A DNA stretch of 63,048 nucleotides from a virus: positions 1 through 63,048 of IMG/VR virus record IMGVR_UViG_3300032322_002946. One strand, given 5' to 3'. The position numbers were made by a program, and so were the translations under genes. Of the stretch, positions 34,381 through 43,433 are shown in pieces. The notes below the pieces were generated by a model. The model saw only the letters and a program-made list of their open reading frames with translations. It had not been told where the DNA came from and did no database searches. Positions within the stretch are counted from its first letter, which is position 1. Every line of letters begins with the position of its first letter.

Positions 34381-35703
34381 GTGAAAATATTTAACTACAT
34401 AGAATTCATCAAAGAAAATACTTCATCTGTGAATAAAATACCTACTTATAGTGAAGCCGTCGAAATGTGCTCTGGAGATGAAGCACCATTCTACGAATCA
34501 AAATACGAAGTAGAGGGATATCCTGTGTCTGTTTTTAACTATCGACTTGCTCAGTATAAAGATTTTGATACGCCTGTCCCATCAAAACCAGAACTAAAAG
34601 GTTTTGAAATGAGAGGTCTAACTTTTGTATTTAATAAAGATGGAACTCTTTACAATAGGTATGTACTTCTTGAAAAGTTCTTTAACTTAAATCAAGTTCC
34701 TACTTCAATGTACTCTGTTGTTAAAGACTATAAAATCAGATATGTTAATAACAAAGAAGATGGTTCAATCGCAACATTTATAAAACTACCTAATAATAAA
34801 ATAGTTGGTAAATCAAAAATGGGATTTGATAATGAACAAGCAACTGGTATTAACAAAATCTATAAGACTAATAAGGATGTTAAATCTTTTGTTGATTGGT
34901 GTTTAAATAACGATATCGTTCCTATATTTGAATATGTCGCTCCACATAATAGAATTGTTTTAAGATACTCAAAAGAAGAACTAATACTTCTTCGTTTAAG
35001 AGATAATAAGACTGGAAAGCACATTGATATTAAAGAACATTTAGACAAAATTGGTTCAATCAAAATTGCCCCATTTGAGGATGATGATACATTAGATGAT
35101 TTGATTGAAAAATCTAAATCAGAAGTGGATAAAGAAGGATGGATTGTTCAATTTGATAATGATCATATGCTTAAAATAAAGACAGATTGGTATTTTCAAA
35201 GACACGGTCTTTTGACTAATGATATTTACGGAGAGCATATTATAATTGGATATATCTTAGATGATTTAATTGATGATATCTTAGGTCAAATACCAGAAGA
35301 TGAAGTAGAGGCTCATTTAAGAATCAATAAAATAATCTCAATTGTCAAAAGAACATTAAGAGAAAAGGTAGATGAAATCAATTCGGCGTACAAAGAATAT
35401 CTACAATCTGGTTTATCTAAAAAGGAGTATGCAATAAAGAATAGAACAAATCCTACTTTTCCATTTGTAATGAATTTGGAAAAAGCAGAAAACTTAAAAA
35501 AGATGTCAAGAGAAGAAATACTTGATATCTATGATGATATTGAATCTTATGAAAGATCTCTTAAAAGATGTGAACCATTTGATATGGCTAAAGAGTGGCT
35601 AAGAGATAAAACTAAAAGACTAGAAATAGCTAGAGAATGGTTGAAGAGTAAAGACTCAACACTTTTCTTTCAAGAGCCAGAAGAGTCAGAAGACGATAAC
35701 TAA
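34381..35703 (+). CDS. rnlA: T4 RNA ligase 1-like enzyme with capsid-targeting-like N-terminus
   Basis: This 440-residue protein starts with GTG and a leader MKIFNYIEFIKENT (exact I-K-E site). The Rnl1 ligase motifs are all present: KEDGS (Lys125 nucleophile), FEYVAP (motif III, Glu184 region), EGWIVQ (motif IV) and LKIKTDW (motif V). T4 Rnl1 rejoins tRNA cut by host anticodon nucleases such as PrrC. A leader on an RNA repair enzyme would let it act at the instant of infection, which I infer. It is later than Rnl1's usual 374 residues, with extra C-terminal helices. Confidence 0.9.
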   Translation: MKIFNYIEFIKENTSSVNKIPTYSEAVEMCSGDEAPFYESKYEVEGYPVSVFNYRLAQYKDFDTPVPSKPELKGFEMRGLTFVFNKDGTLYNRYVLLEKFFNLNQVPTSMYSVVKDYKIRYVNNKEDGSIATFIKLPNNKIVGKSKMGFDNEQATGINKIYKTNKDVKSFVDWCLNNDIVPIFEYVAPHNRIVLRYSKEELILLRLRDNKTGKHIDIKEHLDKIGSIKIAPFEDDDTLDDLIEKSKSEVDKEGWIVQFDNDHMLKIKTDWYFQRHGLLTNDIYGEHIIIGYILDDLIDDILGQIPEDEVEAHLRINKIISIVKRTLREKVDEINSAYKEYLQSGLSKKEYAIKNRTNPTFPFVMNLEKAENLKKMSREEILDIYDDIESYERSLKRCEPFDMAKEWLRDKTKRLEIAREWLKSKDSTLFFQEPEESEDDN

Positions 35704-35729
35704 GAGAGGTTTTTGACCTCTCTTTTTTT
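35704..35729 (+). terminator. Rho-independent terminator
   Basis: AGAGAGGT-TTTTG-ACCTCTCT with a following T-run ends the RNA ligase unit. Confidence 0.85.
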
Positions 35730-35741
35730 ATATATACTTTA

Positions 35742-36143
35742 ATGAGACATCTAAAATCATATAAATTATTCGAGTCTAGCTGGTATGATATGAAAGAATA
35801 TATGAATGTTCTTGGAGACCTATCTTTAAGTTTATGGGATAAAGATTTCAATGTTCAGATTGCAGATGAAATTATAAGTAGAGTAAATCAATGTATAGTT
35901 GTAAATATAGTTAAAAGAGGATCTAATGCTAAATTTACTTATCCAGAAATAAAAGAAGAACTATTAGATATGGTTCATTATATGGATTTACAAGGTTGGG
36001 AAATATTAAATATGGAATATACACATATTGCTTCTGGACCTCTTTATTGTAAATTAGATGGTGATAAATTAGTATCAGTTATGTCAGAAGAAGAAATAGA
36101 CTACCAATTTCACCAACTTATTGTAAAATTTAAACAAAGATGA
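35742..36143 (+). CDS. Hypothetical protein with capsid-targeting-like N-terminus, repeat-domain family
   Basis: This 133-residue protein starts MRHLKSYKLFESS (exact L-F-E). The remaining sequence (YMNVLGDLSLSLWDKDFNVQ, IVVNIVKRG, PEIKEELLDMVHYMDLQGW) follows the same helix-strand-helix order as the repeat domain of the genes at 30161 and 30589. It is the first gene of a four-gene plus-strand operon of leader-bearing proteins (35742-38495), preceded by TTATATATAC and ATG a few bases later. Confidence 0.7.
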   Translation: MRHLKSYKLFESSWYDMKEYMNVLGDLSLSLWDKDFNVQIADEIISRVNQCIVVNIVKRGSNAKFTYPEIKEELLDMVHYMDLQGWEILNMEYTHIASGPLYCKLDGDKLVSVMSEEEIDYQFHQLIVKFKQR

Positions 36144-36949
36144 AATATTTAAAAACATATAAATTATTTGAGGCTTATGTAGATAATCCAATCTTCATAA
36201 GATTTAGTCATGTTGATTTACTAAATGGTGAGTCAGAAATTGAATTTACACCAGGTGAAAGAAGAATGATTGGTCCCAAATTATTTAATGACATTTTAGT
36301 TAATATTGGATTTCCAGATAAAAGTAAATGTGTTCATTTTATGGACGAAGTATCTTATGATAACAATCCAAATTTAACTTCACTTTACGGAAAAAATCTT
36401 TATAATATAAAAGTCGATGATAACTCATTATTGGGTTGGTCTTTTGTAATGCCAATAAATGACTGGTTTTTTAGAGCTTATCAATTTTATAATAATGTGG
36501 AAAAAAATGATAAAGTAAAGTCATTATTAAGTCCAGAATTTTTTGAAATAGAACCTGAAAATGAAGTTTTTGAAACTAGTCCAGAAGCAGGTAAAGAAAC
36601 AGTAAATATTTTAATCAAAGACAATATGATTGGTTTTGGTAAATTATCTGACTTAATGAATTCACCTTACTGGGGGAAACTACCCCTATTTGCATGGACA
36701 AATGATAGTGTTAAAGTTTCTCTGAAGCCAAAAGAAGCAAAACAACCAAAAGAGGCAAAGGCTTATAAAAAACAAGCACTTTTAACACCAGATGATTTTG
36801 ATAGTTTAGGTGTTAGTAGAAGTAAAATAGGTCTTTTCTATAATTCTCCAGAAGGTAGAAAAATGTTGAGAATACAAGAGCATTTGCCTTATGACATTAA
36901 AAGAGAAGAGGCTTTGAGATTATTAAAAGTATGGTCTGAAAATTTATGA
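36140..36949 (+). CDS. Hypothetical protein with capsid-targeting-like N-terminus
   Basis: This 269-residue protein has leader MKYLKTYKLFEAY with an exact L-F-E site. The first 130 residues are aromatic and beta-rich. The C-terminal 60 residues are basic and Lys-rich (KPKEAKQPKEAKAYKKQALL) and end in an amphipathic helix, so it may bind DNA or protein. I recognise no family. It overlaps both neighbours by 4 bases. Confidence 0.65.
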   Translation: MKYLKTYKLFEAYVDNPIFIRFSHVDLLNGESEIEFTPGERRMIGPKLFNDILVNIGFPDKSKCVHFMDEVSYDNNPNLTSLYGKNLYNIKVDDNSLLGWSFVMPINDWFFRAYQFYNNVEKNDKVKSLLSPEFFEIEPENEVFETSPEAGKETVNILIKDNMIGFGKLSDLMNSPYWGKLPLFAWTNDSVKVSLKPKEAKQPKEAKAYKKQALLTPDDFDSLGVSRSKIGLFYNSPEGRKMLRIQEHLPYDIKREEALRLLKVWSENL

Positions 36950-37728
36950 GATATTTAAAGACATATAAATTATTTGAATCCAAAAATTTAGATTGTTTAG
37001 CAAATCAATTCTTAGATGAATATTCCTATCAATATGATTTGAGATTAGGTAAGTCTTTTGATAAAGAAAAGGCTAATTGTTCTTGGTTTACAAAAGAATT
37101 TTATAACTGGGCTAAATCAAAATCAATAGATGTCGAAATAGTTTATTTTGATTCAGATGTAGAAGCTCATATTGCTCCTATGATTGATGGTCAAATTATT
37201 GATTTCTCAGTCAAACAATTTACTAAGAATCGTGATGATGATTATTTAATTCTTACACCTAAAGACTATGTTAAATGGGGATATCCAAAATATGAAATTC
37301 TTTCTGAGTTTCCAGATTGGGCCACGGTAAAAGAGGCAGATGAAAGGGTAAAGTTTATCAATTGGTCTGATTTCAAAAAGACCGAGATGTATGATTGTTT
37401 AACAAAAGCACATTTTTATTATGATAGTGAAGAAGACAAAGAAGAATGGGGAGTATCAGACATAAACCAATATGGTATTGAAGGTGGCTCATACTTTTGC
37501 ACAACTGATAATTGTATAACACATTACAGAGACAATCCAGGTTATGATGGAGAGTATGACTTTGAATTAGATGATATGACAATTATAGCTTTATCTAACG
37601 ATGAATATATAATGCAAGATGAAAAAGTCAAAGAAATGATATTACAAAAAGCGGATGGGTTTTATTGTCCGGAGTATGATACTTATGGATTGGTTGTTTG
37701 GAATAGAAATAAGATTAAAATGATATAA
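36946..37728 (+). CDS. Papain-like cysteine-protease-like protein with capsid-targeting-like N-terminus
   Basis: This 260-residue protein has leader MRYLKTYKLFESK (exact L-F-E). ANCSWFTKEFYNWA (Cys45), EAHIAPMIDG (His75) and GQIIDFSVK (Asp86) are spaced as Cys-His-Asp in papain-fold peptidases and transglutaminases. A separate second half follows, ending in GLVVWNRNKIKMI. Overall catalysis is plausible but not proved. It is the third gene of the 35742-38495 operon. Confidence 0.55.
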   Translation: MRYLKTYKLFESKNLDCLANQFLDEYSYQYDLRLGKSFDKEKANCSWFTKEFYNWAKSKSIDVEIVYFDSDVEAHIAPMIDGQIIDFSVKQFTKNRDDDYLILTPKDYVKWGYPKYEILSEFPDWATVKEADERVKFINWSDFKKTEMYDCLTKAHFYYDSEEDKEEWGVSDINQYGIEGGSYFCTTDNCITHYRDNPGYDGEYDFELDDMTIIALSNDEYIMQDEKVKEMILQKADGFYCPEYDTYGLVVWNRNKIKMI

Positions 37729-38495
37729 TGAAATATTTAAAATCATATAAGATATTTGAAACTTACAATAGATTTGGTTCAAGAACTATTACTGAATCTG
37801 AATTTGATAAAATCAGAAAAGAGAATTGTAAAAACTGGACTAAGTGTGAGACTGAATTATTTAGAGGTATGTCAGATTTAGGAGACTATGTTTTTGTAGA
37901 TCCTAAACTGGGTGATTTCAGAAGTTCAATAGAAGATACAAATATACATTTAGAATTGATGTCCAATCTTCCGAGTTGGAAAGATTATCCTAGATATGAT
38001 AGATGTGTTATTGGTGGTTCTCCAGGAGCTGTTGGTTCTTATGGTGATGCTATTTATGAAGTGATACCATTTGATGATGTTAAAATTGGTGTTTGTCCTT
38101 ATCCAACTATTTGGGAGTCATTTGGAAATGATTTAATTAGTGACTGGGGTGGTGATATCTATTTAGTTGAGTATTTTTTAGGCTCTATTGGTTTAGATTC
38201 AGGTTGGATTCAAATTGGTGGTGAAACTCTTGAAAATAAATTAAAATCAATACAGGAATTTGATTTAGAAAAAGAAGAGGTAGATAATTTTATTATTGAA
38301 TGTGCTTTATTTCTTAAAAAGAAAAAAGAAGAAATAACTGGTAAAGATTGCTTTAATTTTATTAATGATTATCTTTTCAATCCTGTAATGAGGGGATTTA
38401 AGTTATTAAATTATGATGAGAATTTTAAGATAGAAAATCGAAGACAATTTTGGACAGAGGGACCAGTTTTACTTATCAAAGGTAAGTTATCTTAA
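37728..38495 (+). CDS. Hypothetical protein with capsid-targeting-like N-terminus, paralogue of the 16460 gene
   Basis: This 255-residue protein has leader MKYLKSYKIFETY (exact I-F-E). It shares a core with the 16460 gene (LFRGMSDLGDYVFVDPKL, SNLPSWKDYPRY, YEVIPFDD, IWESFGND). The LFRG opening faintly recalls an ADP-ribosyltransferase. It is the last gene of the operon and converges on the 38492 gene, with a 4-base overlap. Confidence 0.65.
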   Translation: MKYLKSYKIFETYNRFGSRTITESEFDKIRKENCKNWTKCETELFRGMSDLGDYVFVDPKLGDFRSSIEDTNIHLELMSNLPSWKDYPRYDRCVIGGSPGAVGSYGDAIYEVIPFDDVKIGVCPYPTIWESFGNDLISDWGGDIYLVEYFLGSIGLDSGWIQIGGETLENKLKSIQEFDLEKEEVDNFIIECALFLKKKKEEITGKDCFNFINDYLFNPVMRGFKLLNYDENFKIENRRQFWTEGPVLLIKGKLS

Positions 38496-38776
38496 AAGCT
38501 TCTAAAATCCTTTACACCACCGATATTTTGTAGAATTGGTGCTGCGTTTTTGATACCAGATACTGGTGTAATTGTTTTAACTTTATCAGGATTAACAACT
38601 GAGTTCATTTCATCTGGATACTCTGTAAAGTAATCAATTAAAAATTGCATGTTTTCTTCTTCTGATTTTTCATCATCCCATAGTTCTGAAAGATGTTGTT
38701 TATTCAACTCAACATAATCTTTTACCTTATTATTTAATATAGGATTCCAGTTAGACCACTCTTTTATAAATTTCAT
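38492..38776 (-). CDS. Small protein with weak leader resemblance
   Basis: This 94-residue protein starts MKFIKEWSNWNPIL; only the first few residues fit the shared leader and there is no (I/L)-x-E site, so its inclusion is doubtful. The body is acidic and helical. It has a TTTAATATATA box 4 bases from the ATG, like other late genes. Unknown function. Confidence 0.6.
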   Translation of the reverse strand: MKFIKEWSNWNPILNNKVKDYVELNKQHLSELWDDEKSEEENMQFLIDYFTEYPDEMNSVVNPDKVKTITPVSGIKNAAPILQNIGGVKDFRSF

Positions 38777-38780
38777 TAGT

Positions 38781-38791
38781 TATATATTAAA
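38781..38791 (-). promoter_or_regulatory. Late-type TTTAATATATA box
   Basis: Minus-strand TTTAATATATA ends 4 bases before the ATG at 38776. Confidence 0.6.
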
Positions 38792-38905
38792 CTTTTTCAG
38801 AGTCTATTTATATAAAATCAATGAAGTCAGGAATACTGACAATTTGTCACTTAAAAAACTTTGGCAAACAAATTGATATAACACATACTAAAAAATTAAA
38901 AATTT

Positions 38906-40789
38906 ATGAGTACAAAAAACACAATTATTGGAATTGACCTCGGAACCACAAATTCATGCGTCGCTGTGGTTGAAGGAGGAGAACCAGTTGTAATCTCTAA
39001 CTCTGAGGGTAAAAGAACGACACCATCAGTTGTAGGATTTACAGACAAAGACAGAAAAATTGGAGATCCAGCTAAGCGTCAGGCTGTAACTAATCCAAAA
39101 AAGACAATCTATTCTATTAAGAGATTTATTGGTAAAGATTTTTCTGTTTGTAAAGATGAGGTAAAGAGAGTACCTTATGCAGTTGAAAAAAGTGGAAATA
39201 ATGTACCTGGAGTTAGAATTGACGACAGACTATATTCACCACAAGAAATCTCAGCAATGATTCTGCAAAAAATGAAGAAAACAGCTGAAGATTATTTAGG
39301 TTATGAAGTAAACAGAGCGGTTATTACCGTTCCGGCTTATTTCGGTGATGCTGAAAGAACAGCGACTATTGAGGCTGGTGAGATTGCTGGACTTAAAGTT
39401 GAAAGAATCATCAACGAACCTACTGCAGCAGCTTTAGCTTATGGTCTCGATAAAAAGAACACTGACGCTAAAATCCTAGTATTCGATTGTGGTGGTGGGA
39501 CACATGATGTATCAGTATTAGAAATTGGTGATGGTGTATTTGAAGTTAAATCAACTGATGGTGATACTCACTTAGGTGGTGATGATTTTGACAACGCTAT
39601 TATCAATTGGATGGTAGAAGAGTTTAAGTCTGAAAACAATATGGACTTATCAAAAGATCCAATGGCCCTACAACGTCTCAAAGAGGCAGCTGAAAAAGCT
39701 AAGATTGAATTATCTTCTACTTCACAAAGTGAAATTAATCTTCCTTATATAACGGCTCAGGATGGATTACCACTTCACTTCGTGAAACAACTTACTAGAG
39801 CTAAATTTGACCAATTGACTGCTAGTTTAGTTGAAAGAACAATCGCATGTGCCAAAAGTGCTCTCAAGTCAGCTGGTTTGAAGCCATCTGATATCGATGA
39901 AGTAATTCTCGTTGGTGGTTCGACCAGAATTCCATCAGTACAAGAGGCTTTAGAAAAGTTTATCGGTAAGAAACCAAACAAATCAGTAAATCCAGATGAA
40001 GTTGTTGCTTTAGGTGCTTCTATTCAAGGAGCTGTTTTGACTGGTGGAATCACTGATGTTCTTCTTTTAGATGTTACACCACTTTCATTAGGTATCGAAA
40101 CTATGGGAAGTGTAATGACTAAACTAATTGAAGCTAATACAACTATTCCTACTCGTAAGTCAGAAACATTCTCAACAGCCGCTGATAATCAACCATCTGT
40201 AGAAATTCATGTTCTACAAGGTGAAAGACCAATGGCTAAAGATAACCGTTCGTTAGGTCGCTTCCATTTAGATGGAATCATGCCAGCACCGAGAGGTATT
40301 CCTCAAATTGAAGTAACTTTTGATATCGATGCGAATGGGGTTCTGTCTGTATCTGCAAAAGATAAGGCATCTGGTAAAGAAAATCAAATTCGAATAGAAG
40401 GTGGTTCTCAATTGACCAAAGAGGAAATCGAAAGAATGAAAGCTGAGGCTGAGGCAAATGCAGAGGCTGATGCTAAAGAAAGAGAAATGGTTGATAAGTT
40501 AAACATGGCTGATAGTTTGATTTTCCAAACTGAAAAACAGATTAAAGAATTTTCAGATAAACTAACAGAAGACGACAAATCAACCTTAAACTCTAACTTA
40601 GATGAACTGAAATCAGCTCATTCTGAGAAAGACTTAGAGAAAATTGATTTGACATCTCAAAAGTTAAATGAGAGTTGGCAGACAATTTCAACCAGACTTT
40701 ATCAACAACAATCAGAAACTGGTGAATCTAACCAGTCTGAGAGTCAAAATGATGAAGTTCAAGACGCAGACTTCGAAGAAGTAAAATAA
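38906..40789 (+). CDS. dnaK: DnaK/Hsp70 chaperone
   Basis: The 627-residue protein has every DnaK hallmark: [10 protein letters not shown] (residues 9-18), the phosphate loops, [23 protein letters not shown] and the substrate-binding domain. Its acidic C-terminus ends DADFEEVK, as in bacterial DnaK. The nucleotide-binding motif reads [10 protein letters not shown], with His200 where DnaK proteins normally have Phe (GGGTFDVS). Together with DnaJ and GrpE it gives the phage its own Hsp70 machine. It is far from its partners, single, and ends at a bidirectional terminator. Confidence 0.97.
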   Translation: MSTKNTIIGIDLGTTNSCVAVVEGGEPVVISNSEGKRTTPSVVGFTDKDRKIGDPAKRQAVTNPKKTIYSIKRFIGKDFSVCKDEVKRVPYAVEKSGNNVPGVRIDDRLYSPQEISAMILQKMKKTAEDYLGYEVNRAVITVPAYFGDAERTATIEAGEIAGLKVERIINEPTAAALAYGLDKKNTDAKILVFDCGGGTHDVSVLEIGDGVFEVKSTDGDTHLGGDDFDNAIINWMVEEFKSENNMDLSKDPMALQRLKEAAEKAKIELSSTSQSEINLPYITAQDGLPLHFVKQLTRAKFDQLTASLVERTIACAKSALKSAGLKPSDIDEVILVGGSTRIPSVQEALEKFIGKKPNKSVNPDEVVALGASIQGAVLTGGITDVLLLDVTPLSLGIETMGSVMTKLIEANTTIPTRKSETFSTAADNQPSVEIHVLQGERPMAKDNRSLGRFHLDGIMPAPRGIPQIEVTFDIDANGVLSVSAKDKASGKENQIRIEGGSQLTKEEIERMKAEAEANAEADAKEREMVDKLNMADSLIFQTEKQIKEFSDKLTEDDKSTLNSNLDELKSAHSEKDLEKIDLTSQKLNESWQTISTRLYQQQSETGESNQSESQNDEVQDADFEEVK

Positions 40790-40808
40790 AACTTTTTTGA
40801 AATTAAAA

Positions 40809-40835
40809 AACCCAGTCATTTGACTGGGTTTTTTT
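40809..40835. terminator. Bidirectional terminator
   Basis: AACCCAGTCA-TT-TGACTGGGTT with a T-run after and an A-run before separates convergent dnaK and the 40837 gene. Confidence 0.85.
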
Positions 40836-40836
40836 A

Positions 40837-42078
40837 TTAATCATTATCATATGTGTCGTAATCTCCTCCTGTTTCCTTTAGATATTTCCCAGTGCCTTTC
40901 GCGTAATTATAAAGCCACGCATCATAATCGTTTAGATAACACATTGTATCTAAGTATGGATAAAATTCAAAATCACCTTCATCTATTTCAACCCTTAAAG
41001 AAGGATCACTGACTACATTAGAACCATTTGTTAATGGTGTCTCTGTGTCCATAGTTTGGTCTCTTTTCCACCACCAGTTATTTTTTTCAGCAAATTGTTT
41101 AAATAACTCTACATCAGAATCGTGTGTAGTATAGATTCTATCCATAAATTGAATTTTGTTGCCATTTAAGAAAGCATCCCAAAGTAAAGCTCTACCCTTT
41201 ATTTTATCAGATGTGTATTTACCATCTGTTAATTTTCCTTCATCATCGTAAAGAATCACAAGTGATACTTGTGGATTTTCTGTATAGATATTGAAAGTTT
41301 CACTTTCCATTTTAGCCATACAAGAGTTATTTAATGTTCCACCACCTCGTTTATAGTTTGTACTATCATACCATTTAGCAATATCTCCACCTTTAACAAC
41401 ATCAAATTGTTTTAAGGCGTCAGCTGCGAAATCATAAGTGGCTTTCCATTTATTTGTAAAATCTTCGATGTCTTTATCTGTAAAAGTTATTTTAGCAGAT
41501 TGTAAAATAGCTCTTACTAATCTTCCGATTTTCATTGGATTTCTAGAAGATGTCCATACTTCTTTTGGTTCTACTTCATAAGGCTCAATTGCTGCCGTAT
41601 TTATTACAGCAAGCCTTGGACTATCTGTTCCATATTCTTCAAAAAGAGCATATTTATTTGTTGATACTGGACTTTGTGCTTCTTTTAATACTACACCAAT
41701 CGTATCAACCTCAGGTGCCCAATTTTGTCTTCCATTTTTATCATAACCTAAAAGTGCAAATATTCTATCATTCTTATCACTATGTGTTAAATATCTTCCA
41801 TTATTGATGACTCTGTGAGTTTCAACTTTTTTACTTCTAAATTCTTGAGCCTTAGCGTCCATAATAAAGCTAACTGAATCTTTTTGGTCAGTTATATCAA
41901 TGTAATTATATCTTGTATCGATATCATTTCCTGATATTTTCAATAATTCTAAGGCCAATCTATCTTCTCTCATTTTAGACAAGATATTATTAAACTTATT
42001 CGAAAATACAATTTTAGACTCATTTAATAATTGTATTAAAATATTCTCGTTCAAAAAATCATTATACCTACGTATCAT
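40837..42078 (-). CDS. Hypothetical protein with capsid-targeting-like N-terminus
   Basis: The start is the ATG at 42078, because a TTTAATATATA box lies 5 bases upstream, within a longer frame from 42123. The 413-residue product then starts MIRRYNDFLNENI with an exact L-N-E site. In the body, GGTLNNSCM, SDKIKGRALLWDAF and MDRIYTTHDSD form a conserved-looking set that I have seen in phage proteins without a known function. The C-terminus is acidic (TGGDYDTYDND). It is separated from dnaK by a bidirectional terminator. Confidence 0.65.
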   Translation of the reverse strand: MIRRYNDFLNENILIQLLNESKIVFSNKFNNILSKMREDRLALELLKISGNDIDTRYNYIDITDQKDSVSFIMDAKAQEFRSKKVETHRVINNGRYLTHSDKNDRIFALLGYDKNGRQNWAPEVDTIGVVLKEAQSPVSTNKYALFEEYGTDSPRLAVINTAAIEPYEVEPKEVWTSSRNPMKIGRLVRAILQSAKITFTDKDIEDFTNKWKATYDFAADALKQFDVVKGGDIAKWYDSTNYKRGGGTLNNSCMAKMESETFNIYTENPQVSLVILYDDEGKLTDGKYTSDKIKGRALLWDAFLNGNKIQFMDRIYTTHDSDVELFKQFAEKNNWWWKRDQTMDTETPLTNGSNVVSDPSLRVEIDEGDFEFYPYLDTMCYLNDYDAWLYNYAKGTGKYLKETGGDYDTYDND

Positions 42079-42083
42079 AAATG

Positions 42084-42094
42084 TATATATTAAA
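42084..42094 (-). promoter_or_regulatory. Late-type TTTAATATATA box inside a longer frame
   Basis: Minus-strand TTTAATATATA ends 5 bases before the ATG at 42078, which decides that start over the one at 42123. Confidence 0.6.
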
Positions 42095-42145
42095 TAAATT
42101 TTAGACTTTATGTTTTTAATCATAAAAAAGTAAAAATATATATCT

Positions 42146-42400
42146 ATGATGAAAATTATTTACAAAAATTTAGTTAGGAAAAAAGTCATACAAATGATTA
42201 AGAAAATCGGTGGAGATGTTTCTGAAATTGTTTTAGACATAGAACTTTCTGAAATGACAATAAACACTATTGAGTGGTTAGATTCAGAAAAATGTCTGCT
42301 TGTTCACGTATTTGTAGATGATTTAGATCACTTTTATGAATTTGATGACTTATCAGAAAAAGATAAGTTAATAATACTTACAACTTTAAGTTTCTATTAG
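42146..42400 (+). CDS. Small acidic protein
   Basis: This 84-residue protein begins MMKIIYKNLVRKKVIQMIKK and becomes strongly acidic (VFVDDLDHFYEFDDLSEKDK). No family recognised. It overlaps the end of the convergent endolysin gene by 4 bases. Confidence 0.55.
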   Translation: MMKIIYKNLVRKKVIQMIKKIGGDVSEIVLDIELSEMTINTIEWLDSEKCLLVHVFVDDLDHFYEFDDLSEKDKLIILTTLSFY

Positions 42401-43431
42401 AGACTATTTAACATCTCAATAAGTTCTTTCTGTGGGAATAAGTCAAATTTATCTCTTCTGACTTGTGTATGAGTTCTTAAACCACCTAATGAAAACCATT
42501 TACTATTGTATTCAAACCATTCTTCATTGTAGATGCCTTTTTCAATTTCAATTTGCCATCTTTTATTTAAGTAAGTTATTAATCTAGCTGTTGAGTCTAA
42601 TTGTTTTTCTGTATATTTTTCCCAGTATTTATAACCTCTGAATGGCTTTGATAATTCACAAACATCTGATTCATTGACTTCTTTATTTACATAATTAATA
42701 AACTTACCTTCTTTAGTCAATCTAAGAGGACCATAGTTACAAATTTCAATACCAACAGATTTAGAATTTAAGTCTAAACTCATGTTGTGATTTATTCCTA
42801 AATGATAAGCCCAATATCTATCATCAAATGCTCTAAGAATTTTTCCATCCCAAAGTCCGTCACTTTTTGATGAGGAACTTCTACCAATTACAAAAGATGT
42901 TCCTACTCTTAGGGGTTTAATTTTACCATTTTTATCTAGTATTGCCTCTCCCTTTTCATCTTTTTGAAAGTCTTTATCCCAACCAGATATAGTCCAATCT
43001 GGTCTCGAACCACCAGCAGTGTGGTGTAACCAAATAGTATTTTTCTGAGTTGGTTTTTTATAGTATTCATCGTCTGGTAAAAGACAATCGTAAATTGTCA
43101 AACCATCATCTCCAATATAAGAAATTTCATGAGGTATATCTACTTTAACTACTGGTTTATAAGTATTTTGATTTTTTTCCTCAATTTTTTTATTTTCAAT
43201 CTCAACTGGTGTTGGATTAGGATTATAAGCTAATATTTGTGACCAGGTCTGAGGACCAACGACACCATCAGCTCTTACTCCAACTTTTCTTTGAAAATTT
43301 GTTACAGAAACTAATGTATTTTGACCAAAGAATCCATCTACTCTTTCTTTATAAAATCCAAACTCTTTTAGTTTGTTTTGAAGAAGTCTAACATCCTCAC
43401 CTGACATTCTAAGCATCATAATTCTTTGCAT
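42397..43431 (-). CDS. N-acetylmuramoyl-L-alanine amidase endolysin
   Basis: This 344-residue protein combines an N-terminal PG_binding_1 domain (about 5-68, GEDVRLLQNKLKEFGF and FFGQNTLVSVTNFQRKVGVR) with an Amidase_2 domain. The active-site LHHTAGG is at 135-141, SVGIEICNYG is in the middle, and LRTHTQVRRDKFDLFPQ provides a later zinc-ligand block. It cleaves peptide stems from peptidoglycan and should release progeny. No signal peptide is present, so it needs a holin, which is not obvious in this window. Confidence 0.85.
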   Translation of the reverse strand: MQRIMMLRMSGEDVRLLQNKLKEFGFYKERVDGFFGQNTLVSVTNFQRKVGVRADGVVGPQTWSQILAYNPNPTPVEIENKKIEEKNQNTYKPVVKVDIPHEISYIGDDGLTIYDCLLPDDEYYKKPTQKNTIWLHHTAGGSRPDWTISGWDKDFQKDEKGEAILDKNGKIKPLRVGTSFVIGRSSSSKSDGLWDGKILRAFDDRYWAYHLGINHNMSLDLNSKSVGIEICNYGPLRLTKEGKFINYVNKEVNESDVCELSKPFRGYKYWEKYTEKQLDSTARLITYLNKRWQIEIEKGIYNEEWFEYNSKWFSLGGLRTHTQVRRDKFDLFPQKELIEMLNSL

Positions 43432-43433
43432 GA

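Noticed and set aside
38492-38776. Full membership of the 38492 protein in the leader-bearing set
   Set aside because: Only the first residues (MKFIKEW) fit and there is no (I/L)-x-E site, so it was kept as weak.
40837-42123. Longer start at 42123 for the 40837 gene
   Set aside because: The extra 15 residues lie across a TTTAATATATA box and the first ATG after it (42078) gives the shared leader, as in other genes.
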